From Candidatus Methylomirabilis lanthanidiphila (GTDB lineage Bacteria; Methylomirabilota; Methylomirabilia; Methylomirabilales; Methylomirabilaceae): a stretch of DNA of 64,000 nucleotides. The number at the start of each line of letters is the position of its first letter. Position 1 is the stretch's first letter. The translations under genes and the position numbers were made by a program. The notes under the pieces were generated by a model. The model had not been told where the DNA came from. It was given only the letters and a program-made list of their open reading frames with translations, and did not search any database. The stretch spans positions 1-64,000 of the forward strand of contig CABIKM010000006.1 of the NCBI GenBank assembly GCA_902196205.1. The letters are read 5' to 3'. Positions 7,887 to 15,169 of the stretch are shown here, piece after piece.

Positions 7887-8549
7887 TTAGACCGGCCAGG
7901 ACTCCCGGCGATAGCCCATCTCCCAGAACATCCACTCGTACCGACTGGTCACAATAAAGCGCCGGCGCATGGCGTCGAGTTCGGCAGATGTAAGCTGGGC
8001 AGCCGTCGCATCCGTGATATCGAGGACGCCGCGAACGAGGCTGCCGAACTCGGCGGAGGCGTAGGTATTGATCCAGCGAGCATAGAGCGAGTCAGGCGAG
8101 CCGGCCCGTTCCAGCTCCTTGCCCACCTCCCAGTAGATCCAGTAGCAGGGCAGTAATCCCGCAATCGCCTCATGGAAAGGGGCCGCGTAGGCAAGCGCCA
8201 GGAGATAACTGGTGTAGGCGAGGTTTGTCGGGGCGAGGGGCGTCGTGGCGACAACTTGCGGGGTGAGACCGAATTCGCGGAAGAAGCTCTCGTGAAGCTG
8301 GCGCTCGACCTTCAGCGCGCCGGCCGCGTGCTCGTTGAACATGATGATCCACTCATCCCGAGGCGCCCGCGCCGCAGCCAACGACAGCGCTCTGGCAAAT
8401 TCGCGCAGGTACAGCGCGTCTTGAACCGCGTAGAACTGAAACCGCTCGCGGGACAGAGAGCCATTGGTAAGTTCGCGAAGGAAGGGGTGACGCAGGATCG
8501 CGGCATAGATGGTCTCAATCGATTTCCACAGCTCTGCCGTATACCCCAT
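7887..8549 (-). CDS. tenA: TenA-family thiaminase II
   Basis: 220 residues from ATG 8549 (AAGGGA just upstream). All-helical haem-oxygenase-like fold. It has the TenA active-site Cys in LLPCYWIYWEVG and the C-terminal Glu in MFWEMGYRRESW, plus the QDALYLREFARAL and NEHAAGAL helices. TenA hydrolyses aminopyrimidine breakdown products of thiamine for salvage into thiamine diphosphate. No other thi genes and no TPP riboswitch are seen nearby. A perfect inverted repeat lies 19 bp upstream (8568-8586). Confidence 0.9.
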   Translation of the reverse strand: MGYTAELWKSIETIYAAILRHPFLRELTNGSLSRERFQFYAVQDALYLREFARALSLAAARAPRDEWIIMFNEHAAGALKVERQLHESFFREFGLTPQVVATTPLAPTNLAYTSYLLALAYAAPFHEAIAGLLPCYWIYWEVGKELERAGSPDSLYARWINTYASAEFGSLVRGVLDITDATAAQLTSAELDAMRRRFIVTSRYEWMFWEMGYRRESWPV

Positions 8550-8567
8550 GGCCGATCCCTTCAACGC

Positions 8568-8586
8568 CTCTCATATGGTATGAGAG
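8568..8586 (-). promoter_or_regulatory. Perfect inverted repeat upstream of tenA
   Basis: CTCTCATA and TATGAGAG form 8-bp arms around a 3-base centre, 19 bp before the tenA start and overlapping the place where a promoter or leader would be. It is an operator or small hairpin; the cognate regulator is not visible. Confidence 0.45.
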
Positions 8587-8626
8587 TGTGCGTATTCAGA
8601 AGGCAATGCGCTTTAATGCGACGGTT

Positions 8627-8848
8627 TTACTCTTGTGCCACCGAAAGGCTAGTGATCGGCAGCGACTCCGCCTCCAGACGCGATAGATCGACGATCTGGC
8701 TGGCATGGTCGATGTCGATGCCGACTAAATGCCCTTCCGCATCAAAGTCCAAAACGACCCCAGGGGCGGCTTCTCTGGAGTCCGTACTCGCCTTTTCCGA
8801 AAGGTCGATATAGAGCGAGTCGGTCTCCGGGTAATAATGGAACTTCAT
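8627..8848 (-). CDS. DUF2283 family protein
   Basis: 73 residues. The opening FHYYPETDSLYIDLSE, then GVVLDFDAEGHLVGIDIDHAS, is the DUF2283 pattern, a small beta-rich domain. Its ATG overlaps the stop of the upstream gene (ATGA-type junction), so the two are co-translated. Such DUF2283 genes are often found beside DUF4258-like genes; an antitoxin or modulatory role is inference only. Confidence 0.75.
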   Translation of the reverse strand: MKFHYYPETDSLYIDLSEKASTDSREAAPGVVLDFDAEGHLVGIDIDHASQIVDLSRLEAESLPITSLSVAQE

Positions 8849-9084
8849 TGTTTCACCCCCTTGAATTCGCGATCTGGAAACGCATTGTGGACTGTTTCAC
8901 CATCTTCGAGTGTGACCACTCGCAAGTATTTTCCAAGCTCCGGAACAAAAACCCAGTAACGGACGCGCCCACCAGTCTGGACCTCACGATACTCGAATTG
9001 GAGCAGAGCCCCCTCGCACCACTCGCGCCGGATGTACGGCCGCTTACGCAACACCTGCTGCTCAAAATAGCGCGTCGTTCTCAT
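8845..9084 (-). CDS. DUF4258-like small protein (possible toxin partner of DUF2283)
   Basis: 79 residues, basic N-terminus (TTRYFEQQVLRKRPYIRREW), then a beta-rich half ending YLRVVTLEDGETVHNAFPDR. This RelE/BrnT-like mixed pattern resembles DUF4258 proteins. It overlaps the DUF2283 gene by 4 bp. A toxin-antitoxin arrangement is plausible but untested; it could equally be a two-component housekeeping pair. Confidence 0.6.
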   Translation of the reverse strand: MRTTRYFEQQVLRKRPYIRREWCEGALLQFEYREVQTGGRVRYWVFVPELGKYLRVVTLEDGETVHNAFPDREFKGVKQ

Positions 9085-9159
9085 CTCGCATGCTGCCTAG
9101 CCCACAATCACTGCTGATGGCACAACTGAATAACCTTTATCATAACAGAGGTCCCTCAC

Positions 9160-9245
9160 TTAAATGTTGGTGGGGACCGATTCGCCAGCGGCGCCGATCA
9201 GCGTCTTCTCGGCGACCTGGCTGAGAGCCTTGATATGTCGCCGCC
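9160..9245 (-). pseudogene. Orphan copy of the 3' end of the HD-hydrolase gene
   Basis: Read on the minus strand it gives HIKALSQVAEKTLIGAAGES, then VPTNI and a stop (TAA at 9160-9162). The intact HD gene at 13662 ends RIKALSEASEKALTGAAGES, then VPTNI and a stop. The ~28 codons are clearly homologous but diverged (about three quarters identical), and similarity ends abruptly upstream near 9245. It lies immediately beyond the 3' end of the large NTPase gene, so that gene is bracketed by two HD-gene termini. Confidence 0.8.
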
Positions 9246-9293
9246 AGCGTTGGGTTAATTCCAGTGAGATTATCATTTTTCAGACAACCTCGC

Positions 9294-12200
9294 TCATGCT
9301 TCCAGGCTAGCCTCACGAAGTCTATCGCGTAGATCTTGAGCCAAGCGAACTCCCGTACTGTTCGCTGCATCAAGCAGAAGCCCTGCAACTTGAGAATATG
9401 TAGGCACTAGAATCGCTTTGAGTTTTCTCCTAAATGCTTGAGGATTGCGAATTGCAAACGCTTGCGACCTTGCAATCTGCACCCAATATTCGAGGACAAA
9501 GACAGCGATGTCCTCCGTCATGAGTTCGCTTGCCGGTTTGCAATAAAGCAGATAGTCAAAGGCAACAGCTTGTGCACCACAACACTCTGGAAGGGTAGCA
9601 TTTGGCGCACAAGAAAGGGCTAGATAAAGTAAAGGGGAGAGATACGCCAGACCCTCTGGCAGGGTACGAATCTGCCCATAGATTGTCTCACGGGTAGCGA
9701 GTGAGCTAAATGCAATGCGGAGCTCGCGGAGCATATTCAGCCAATGCTGAGAATCGACGAGATGCTGTTCGAACTGGCGAAAAACGGTTTCGAGTTCCGA
9801 AATCACGGCGGCGTAGGTGTCAGCGTGATTGCCCTTTGCGAGAGTCCGAGCTATGGCAGGCCCGACGGTCATCCAGTAGAGGCCGCGCTCGAAGTCGCGG
9901 CGCTGCTCTATCGGGAGGTCGCCCCACCTGTCAACGAGTGAGGTCAGAGCAGTCAGTGGATCAACTCTCAGTTCCTTTACCTTGCTAATGGCTGGAAAGA
10001 TTCGAATTCCAGACATGCCGAGTGCCAAAGCTTGTGAATAGTCCTCTCTTCGTGCGGCAAGTTGCGCGAGTTCCAAGTCAGTCCAGTGTCGGAGAGCAGT
10101 TAAGCCTTCGGATTCAGCAAGCCGCTTAGCCTCGTCGAGTTTGCGCCCGGCGAGTTCATAGAGCCGGCACCCAGCGGCGAAGGTGCCCAATTGACTAAAG
10201 AGTAGCGAGAAAAAGGGAGGCAAGGGTATGTCGGCCATCTTCGGTCGTGACCTTGAGAAAAACCCGGGAAACGGCTCAGTGTAAGGTTGCCCATCCGACG
10301 TGTGAACGGGAGGGGCACCGGTGCTCGATAGCGATGCCATCCAGCCAAGCACATGCCCCGCCTTCCGAAATACCTCACGGAAGCGCGCATTCTCGAAATC
10401 CGAACTTTGATACAATCCACGCACTAGGCCAGACATCGCTCCCCAGGCTCTTCGGCGGTTACGTAGTGACCAGTATGCCCAGGCGAGTTCCCCAATCATC
10501 TCGAGCCGTTCGAAGACCTGATCGTCCTTTGCTGGCAGTTTTAGCGATCTGATGCTGAGGTCTTGGACGAGTTGCCAATCGCCAACCCTGCCCGCCGCTT
10601 CCGCTCCGCGTCGTAAGGCATCAAGCCGCAGGAATGAATAGGCGGTAGGGGATTCGGCAAGCGCCATCTGATAACGACGAAGAGCAGCCTCGGGCGTGCT
10701 GCGATCTAATAGGATACACGCCGCGGTGTAATTGAGCAGAAACCGCGCGTTATTGTCGGGAGCCGAAAGAGCTCCTTCAAGCACGTCCAGGCCATCCTGA
10801 GGTCGATCCATGTAGTCAGCGAAGACGATGGCTTTAGCGCGTGCAACGGGTGCCTGGAGAGGCTCCCCCCCGGGAAGCTCGGCTATTCCGAGAATTTCGT
10901 CCAAGAGCGAAATCACCCCGTCCCAGTCCTGCTCTTCCTCTGGCTTCCTCAGCTCGACGATCCAGGAGCGATCAACGAAGAGCTCTGGGGCATCGCGTAG
11001 CATGTCGTACGCGAAAGCAGCCCTCCGCTCCACTTCGGTCATGTCGGCAAGTACACCTAAGACACTTCTGATAGCCTCCTGGCTCTGAATGCGTGTTACA
11101 CCACCCCATACGAGGGACTCGAGAGGGACTTCAAGCGGGATCCCCTGGAACTCGGTAGGAAGATGGGGATAGATCCGAGAGGCTTGCAAAGTTTTTCGGG
11201 CGGCTGTCCCAGGGGGAGCATGTGGGTTCAGCGGCCCTATGAGCATATACGCAAGGAATGCCATGGGAAGGCCGCCTGCACCCGCCTCTTGGATCATTGT
11301 GTCAAGCTCAGCAATGAAGCTTTCGGTTTCTCTGTCGAGTTGTGTCAGTATCCGAACTTGAATTGCACGAAAGGTGATGCGTAGAGGGAGAGGGAAATTG
11401 TCGGGCCATTGGCCCTGCGTGAAGAGGAGAGTCAAAAACTCAAAGGCCTCGGCGCGGGACCTATCAACAATCTCGAGAGTTATTCGAAGGAGAAAATCTA
11501 TCAACGCAGTCCAGTTGGCAGCGGCCAGAAGATGGAGGACAATTTGGAATGCCCGCTCTAGGTCAATGGTGCCGCTCCTGAGATGGTGGAAAGCAATTTT
11601 ATTATGAATGCTGCGCCGCAATTGGTCTGTGAGCGTGATTTGTCCAGCATCGCTCAGCAGAGGCGACACTTCGAAACGGTTAGCAGCGATTTGGTGAATC
11701 CAGGGTCCAATGAGTTCTGGAAGAAGTTCTTGAGGACGAGGAACCGCTGGTTGTACTTCAGAAACGGCACTCACAAGGGCTTTATCGAATCCAACACCTA
11801 TCAGGGACAGGCGGTAGAGTAGTTCGCGGAGGCGGTCATCCGGAAGAAGCTGGAGAAGCTTACGGCGAGCTTCGGCCCTGACCTCTCCAGTGGCGTCGCC
11901 CGTGAGAATCTGGCCAAGCTGGTCTTGATCAACATACCATGCACTGCGTCTAAGGAAGAGGATTGCGGCTAATATCAGGGATGGGTGGCCACGTGTTGCA
12001 ATATGAATCAGATTCAGGGACCCCGGTTGATGGAGAGCTGGGGGGGCCGCCACATTAGTAAGTATCTCATCAATATCCTGTGGAGTCATCGGAGGAACTT
12101 GAACTTCGGCGACTACTACATCAAGTTGTTCTTTGATGGACTGCGGTAGGGTCCACTGTGCAGTGGTCACAAGCCTTGCTCCTACCTGCTGTAACGCCTT

Positions 12201-13601
12201 AGTCAATTTTACCAACCTATCACCGAGCAGCGGAACTCTGGACAGATCAGGAACTTCATCCAGCACAAGTAGGCCCGTCGCACCAAGACGGCGGGCCGCA
12301 TGTCCTGCTAGTTCAGAAAAGGTCAGCGCGCCGACACAGTAAGCGGTCACCAGTTCAGAATAGTCTTGGATGCTCGTGAGGCGCAGCAATTGAAAGTCGA
12401 GGTGTTGTTGAAGAATTCGCTCACAGGTTTGTTTTCCACGAAAAGAAATCCAGGCTGTCCTAGTGAGCCCATGTTCTTCAGCAAGAAGGCTTGCTACGTA
12501 TGTCTTTCCCATGCCGGTCGCGCCCGTAATGCCCAGCCAGGTAGGATCCCGCAGTCTTCCGAGTAACCCGCGTACGAGCCCTGTTCGCCGAGAAGCACCA
12601 GGATGCATAACCGGCGTTTCGTCTGGCGGCGGCACCTGTGCAGGAAGAAGGTGGGCTTGGATGCCTGAGACCTGTTGAATCAGTTGGGCTAACCCCTCGG
12701 GAACCGGCTGAAGGGCAGCGATTCCCTGAGATATGGACTCCGCTTGAGAGGTGAGGCGGTGGTAGTAGGCTTCAGCCTGTTCGGCAAGGGCTACGAGGCG
12801 GGTTAGTATTCTACGATCAAGCTCTGTAATTGACCTCTCAAGGAGAAGCTGTTCAAGTCCTTCAACTGTAAGTTGTTTCTCCCCACTTTGTGTCAGCAAG
12901 TGAAATACGTGCACTATGAGAACGTCTGCGAGGCATCGCGCCTCCTCGTGATCATGAGCCCGTGACTGGTTGAGCAGGAGAGATTGAATCTCAGTGCGGA
13001 GTTGTGGAGGGTCAGGAAGTCCTATTGCCCACTCAAATCGCGATATGAACTCATCGATGAGAGTGTGAATTCCAGCAGAACCGATGAACGCCTGTAGTCC
13101 GGCAAATACTGGCCCAGGGAGATCTTGGGGACACCGAGAACCTTTGACAAGCTTCTTAAAAATAACGATGAATTTCTCAGCCTCACTCTGAGTGAGAGCA
13201 CCCTCTTTTATGCGGTTCCAGATTTCAATGCCGGTGAGGCCGTGCGGAAAGTGCGTTCGCTGCTCTCTGCCAGGATGAGCAGTGGTTGAGAATCGATAAA
13301 GGATACGCAGAGAAGGGTTATTGCGGACTGCTTCGTAAAATCTCGCGAGAGCGGTGAGGGCTTCGGGGCTCCTGAGGGTAATCCTGTTTCTGGCCTTGAC
13401 TTGTTCGAGGATGCGCGGTTGTGCAGCATCGTCAGCATCGAGAAGTCGCTTGACATGGTCAATGTCTTCTCCGCACTCGCAATATAGAACAACATCTGGT
13501 TGAAGCTGAAGCCACCTGACGACTGTGAGTTCTACCTGGTAGTAGAAGCCCTTAATAGCGTTGGAGGCATCGCGTTGAGGATTGTAAACAAAGGTAGTCA
13601 T
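9294..13601 (-). CDS. Avs-like STAND NTPase with N-terminal Cap4-type nuclease domain
   Basis: 1435 residues. (1) The N-terminal ~200 residues fit the DUF4297/Cap4 dsDNA nuclease: NAIKGFYYQVEL (14-25), CECGEDID (41-48) and EQVKAR (66-71), i.e. the E-D-(Q)xK core of a PD-(D/E)XK nuclease. (2) A P-loop NTPase follows: Walker A GITGATGMGKT (~355-365), Walker B GLLVLDEVPD (~443-452) and a later RGHPSLILAAILFL helix, typical of STAND ATPases. (3) The remaining ~800 residues are helical repeats of TPR character. Nuclease-STAND-sensor order is that of antiviral Avs proteins, which bind phage proteins and then degrade DNA. The defence role is inferred from architecture. The gene is monocistronic and lies between an intact HD-gene 3' end and a diverged remnant of it. 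Confidence 0.8.
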   Translation of the reverse strand: MTTFVYNPQRDASNAIKGFYYQVELTVVRWLQLQPDVVLYCECGEDIDHVKRLLDADDAAQPRILEQVKARNRITLRSPEALTALARFYEAVRNNPSLRILYRFSTTAHPGREQRTHFPHGLTGIEIWNRIKEGALTQSEAEKFIVIFKKLVKGSRCPQDLPGPVFAGLQAFIGSAGIHTLIDEFISRFEWAIGLPDPPQLRTEIQSLLLNQSRAHDHEEARCLADVLIVHVFHLLTQSGEKQLTVEGLEQLLLERSITELDRRILTRLVALAEQAEAYYHRLTSQAESISQGIAALQPVPEGLAQLIQQVSGIQAHLLPAQVPPPDETPVMHPGASRRTGLVRGLLGRLRDPTWLGITGATGMGKTYVASLLAEEHGLTRTAWISFRGKQTCERILQQHLDFQLLRLTSIQDYSELVTAYCVGALTFSELAGHAARRLGATGLLVLDEVPDLSRVPLLGDRLVKLTKALQQVGARLVTTAQWTLPQSIKEQLDVVVAEVQVPPMTPQDIDEILTNVAAPPALHQPGSLNLIHIATRGHPSLILAAILFLRRSAWYVDQDQLGQILTGDATGEVRAEARRKLLQLLPDDRLRELLYRLSLIGVGFDKALVSAVSEVQPAVPRPQELLPELIGPWIHQIAANRFEVSPLLSDAGQITLTDQLRRSIHNKIAFHHLRSGTIDLERAFQIVLHLLAAANWTALIDFLLRITLEIVDRSRAEAFEFLTLLFTQGQWPDNFPLPLRITFRAIQVRILTQLDRETESFIAELDTMIQEAGAGGLPMAFLAYMLIGPLNPHAPPGTAARKTLQASRIYPHLPTEFQGIPLEVPLESLVWGGVTRIQSQEAIRSVLGVLADMTEVERRAAFAYDMLRDAPELFVDRSWIVELRKPEEEQDWDGVISLLDEILGIAELPGGEPLQAPVARAKAIVFADYMDRPQDGLDVLEGALSAPDNNARFLLNYTAACILLDRSTPEAALRRYQMALAESPTAYSFLRLDALRRGAEAAGRVGDWQLVQDLSIRSLKLPAKDDQVFERLEMIGELAWAYWSLRNRRRAWGAMSGLVRGLYQSSDFENARFREVFRKAGHVLGWMASLSSTGAPPVHTSDGQPYTEPFPGFFSRSRPKMADIPLPPFFSLLFSQLGTFAAGCRLYELAGRKLDEAKRLAESEGLTALRHWTDLELAQLAARREDYSQALALGMSGIRIFPAISKVKELRVDPLTALTSLVDRWGDLPIEQRRDFERGLYWMTVGPAIARTLAKGNHADTYAAVISELETVFRQFEQHLVDSQHWLNMLRELRIAFSSLATRETIYGQIRTLPEGLAYLSPLLYLALSCAPNATLPECCGAQAVAFDYLLYCKPASELMTEDIAVFVLEYWVQIARSQAFAIRNPQAFRRKLKAILVPTYSQVAGLLLDAANSTGVRLAQDLRDRLREASLEA

Positions 13602-13661
13602 TTCCGGCAGCTTTTTCTAACCCTGTCGTTTTTCATCATGGACTCAGGTGTGAGCATGTTT

Positions 13662-15074
13662 TCAGATGTTGGTCGGGACCGACTCGCCGGCGGCGCCGGT
13701 CAGCGCCTTTTCTGAAGCCTCACTGAGGGCCTTGATGCGACGGCGGTCGGTAGTAAAGACTCGGTAGCGAGCCACCTTGGGGGGAATATCGCGGAAGAGG
13801 TCCATGAGCGGCTTGGGCGACACATCGCCCGTAGCCGGATTGTACATAAAGATCTGCTTGCTCCCTTCAGCCAGCGGGTTGATGGGACGGGGATCGAGCG
13901 CCGCCATGTCCACCTTGAATTCGATCCCATGCAGGCGCTTGGGCAGGCAGCGGCGGATCGTCTCCTCGAGATGTTCGGCTGTCTGAAACCGAACCATCCG
14001 TTGGGACTCCTCGATGGTGGAGACAAAGTCATAGGCCATCTTCCACTTGACATTCCGCCCTAAGATCTTTCCCCATTCCGCGCCCAGCGCCCGCTCATGC
14101 GGGTCGCTCGAGGTCGCCCACTGGCCGACCCGCTCAAACAGGGACCAGTCAGTCAGTCCCAGGTACCGATCCAGCGCTTTGTACGGATTATACGGGGCGA
14201 TCCGCTCCATCGTCTCCTTGAAGATCCCCTGAACATGCAGGTCGATGGCCCTGGTCGTCCGGTGATGGTAGACGTGCAGGTAGAGGGCGAACTTCGCGTT
14301 CAGGAACCGCATCAGGGCCGACTCTCCGGCCTTGTGCAGGGTGAGTCCTTTCGGCGTAAAAAAGGTGTACAGCAGCAGCCGCTCGATATCCACCATATCC
14401 AGCGAAAAGCCGGTCATATACGCGTCTCGCTGGACGTAATCAAGGTTATCCACGGTATAGATTCCGGAGAAGAGCGGGCGGAGCGCCTGCAGCCAGTCCG
14501 GGACGCCGGCCACAGGGCCGATCCTGAGCTGGGTCGAAGGACCCGTTTCCGGCTTCTTGATCAGGAACGCGATCTGTCCGGGGTCGAGCCGCTCGCGCGG
14601 CTGAAACGGCCCGCTCGGGCTGCGGCGGATCGCTGTGATCATCCCTCCCAACTTCTTTGTGATGATGGCCGTTCCCAGAATCTCGTGGTTCAGCCGCTCG
14701 CCACGAACACCAAACTGCTTCAGAAAGTGGTCATCAAAGAAATGTCCGAAGGGGCCGTGCCCGACGTCGTGAAGCAACCCGGCAAGCCTCAGCAGCTCTT
14801 CGATAAACGGCAGCGACGGCAGGGCCTCTCCGAATGTCTCCTTCAGGCTGGGATACAGGTGTCTCGCGAACTCGCCAGCCATGTGCATCGTCCCAAGGAC
14901 ATGCTGAAACCGACTGTGTTCGCCGGAGGGGTAGACCCACCAGGTGCTCTGCAGTTGGTGAATACGGCGCAACCGTTGGACCCACGGGCTGTCAATGATC
15001 TCCTTCTCAGTCCGTTCCGATCGATCACCCTTTGGGACGGTGAAGAGGATATAACGATGGATCGGGTCGGCCAT
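13662..15074 (-). CDS. HD-domain phosphohydrolase (COG1078, dGTPase-like)
   Basis: 470 residues from ATG 15074 (AAGGGG 8 bp upstream); a longer frame to 15158 lacks such a site. The metal-binding residues of HD hydrolases are present: the first His in SRFQHVLGTMHMA, the HD pair in GLLHDVGHGPFGH, and a later Asp in YTVDNLDYVQRDAYMTGF. COG1078 members resemble dNTP triphosphohydrolases; the true substrate is unknown. It lies 11 bp downstream of the Ski2-like helicase gene, probably as one operon. Its last ~28 codons are duplicated in diverged form at 9160, beyond the Avs-like gene. Confidence 0.88.
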   Translation of the reverse strand: MADPIHRYILFTVPKGDRSERTEKEIIDSPWVQRLRRIHQLQSTWWVYPSGEHSRFQHVLGTMHMAGEFARHLYPSLKETFGEALPSLPFIEELLRLAGLLHDVGHGPFGHFFDDHFLKQFGVRGERLNHEILGTAIITKKLGGMITAIRRSPSGPFQPRERLDPGQIAFLIKKPETGPSTQLRIGPVAGVPDWLQALRPLFSGIYTVDNLDYVQRDAYMTGFSLDMVDIERLLLYTFFTPKGLTLHKAGESALMRFLNAKFALYLHVYHHRTTRAIDLHVQGIFKETMERIAPYNPYKALDRYLGLTDWSLFERVGQWATSSDPHERALGAEWGKILGRNVKWKMAYDFVSTIEESQRMVRFQTAEHLEETIRRCLPKRLHGIEFKVDMAALDPRPINPLAEGSKQIFMYNPATGDVSPKPLMDLFRDIPPKVARYRVFTTDRRRIKALSEASEKALTGAAGESVPTNI

Positions 15075-15169
15075 CAACGCCACCCCTTCGTAGGGTGACG
15101 CGAGCGACGGGCCTCTGTGGCTGGGCGACTGAGGCGCAGTGACGTGCGGCGTGGTCATCGATCACCTCT

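Noticed and set aside
8550-8626. TPP riboswitch upstream of tenA
   Set aside because: No THI-box-like conserved segments (CTGAGA, ACYTGA); only an inverted repeat is seen.
14097-15098. 333-codon plus-strand frame
   Set aside because: Antisense to the HD hydrolase with all catalytic motifs; no ribosome site or known domain.
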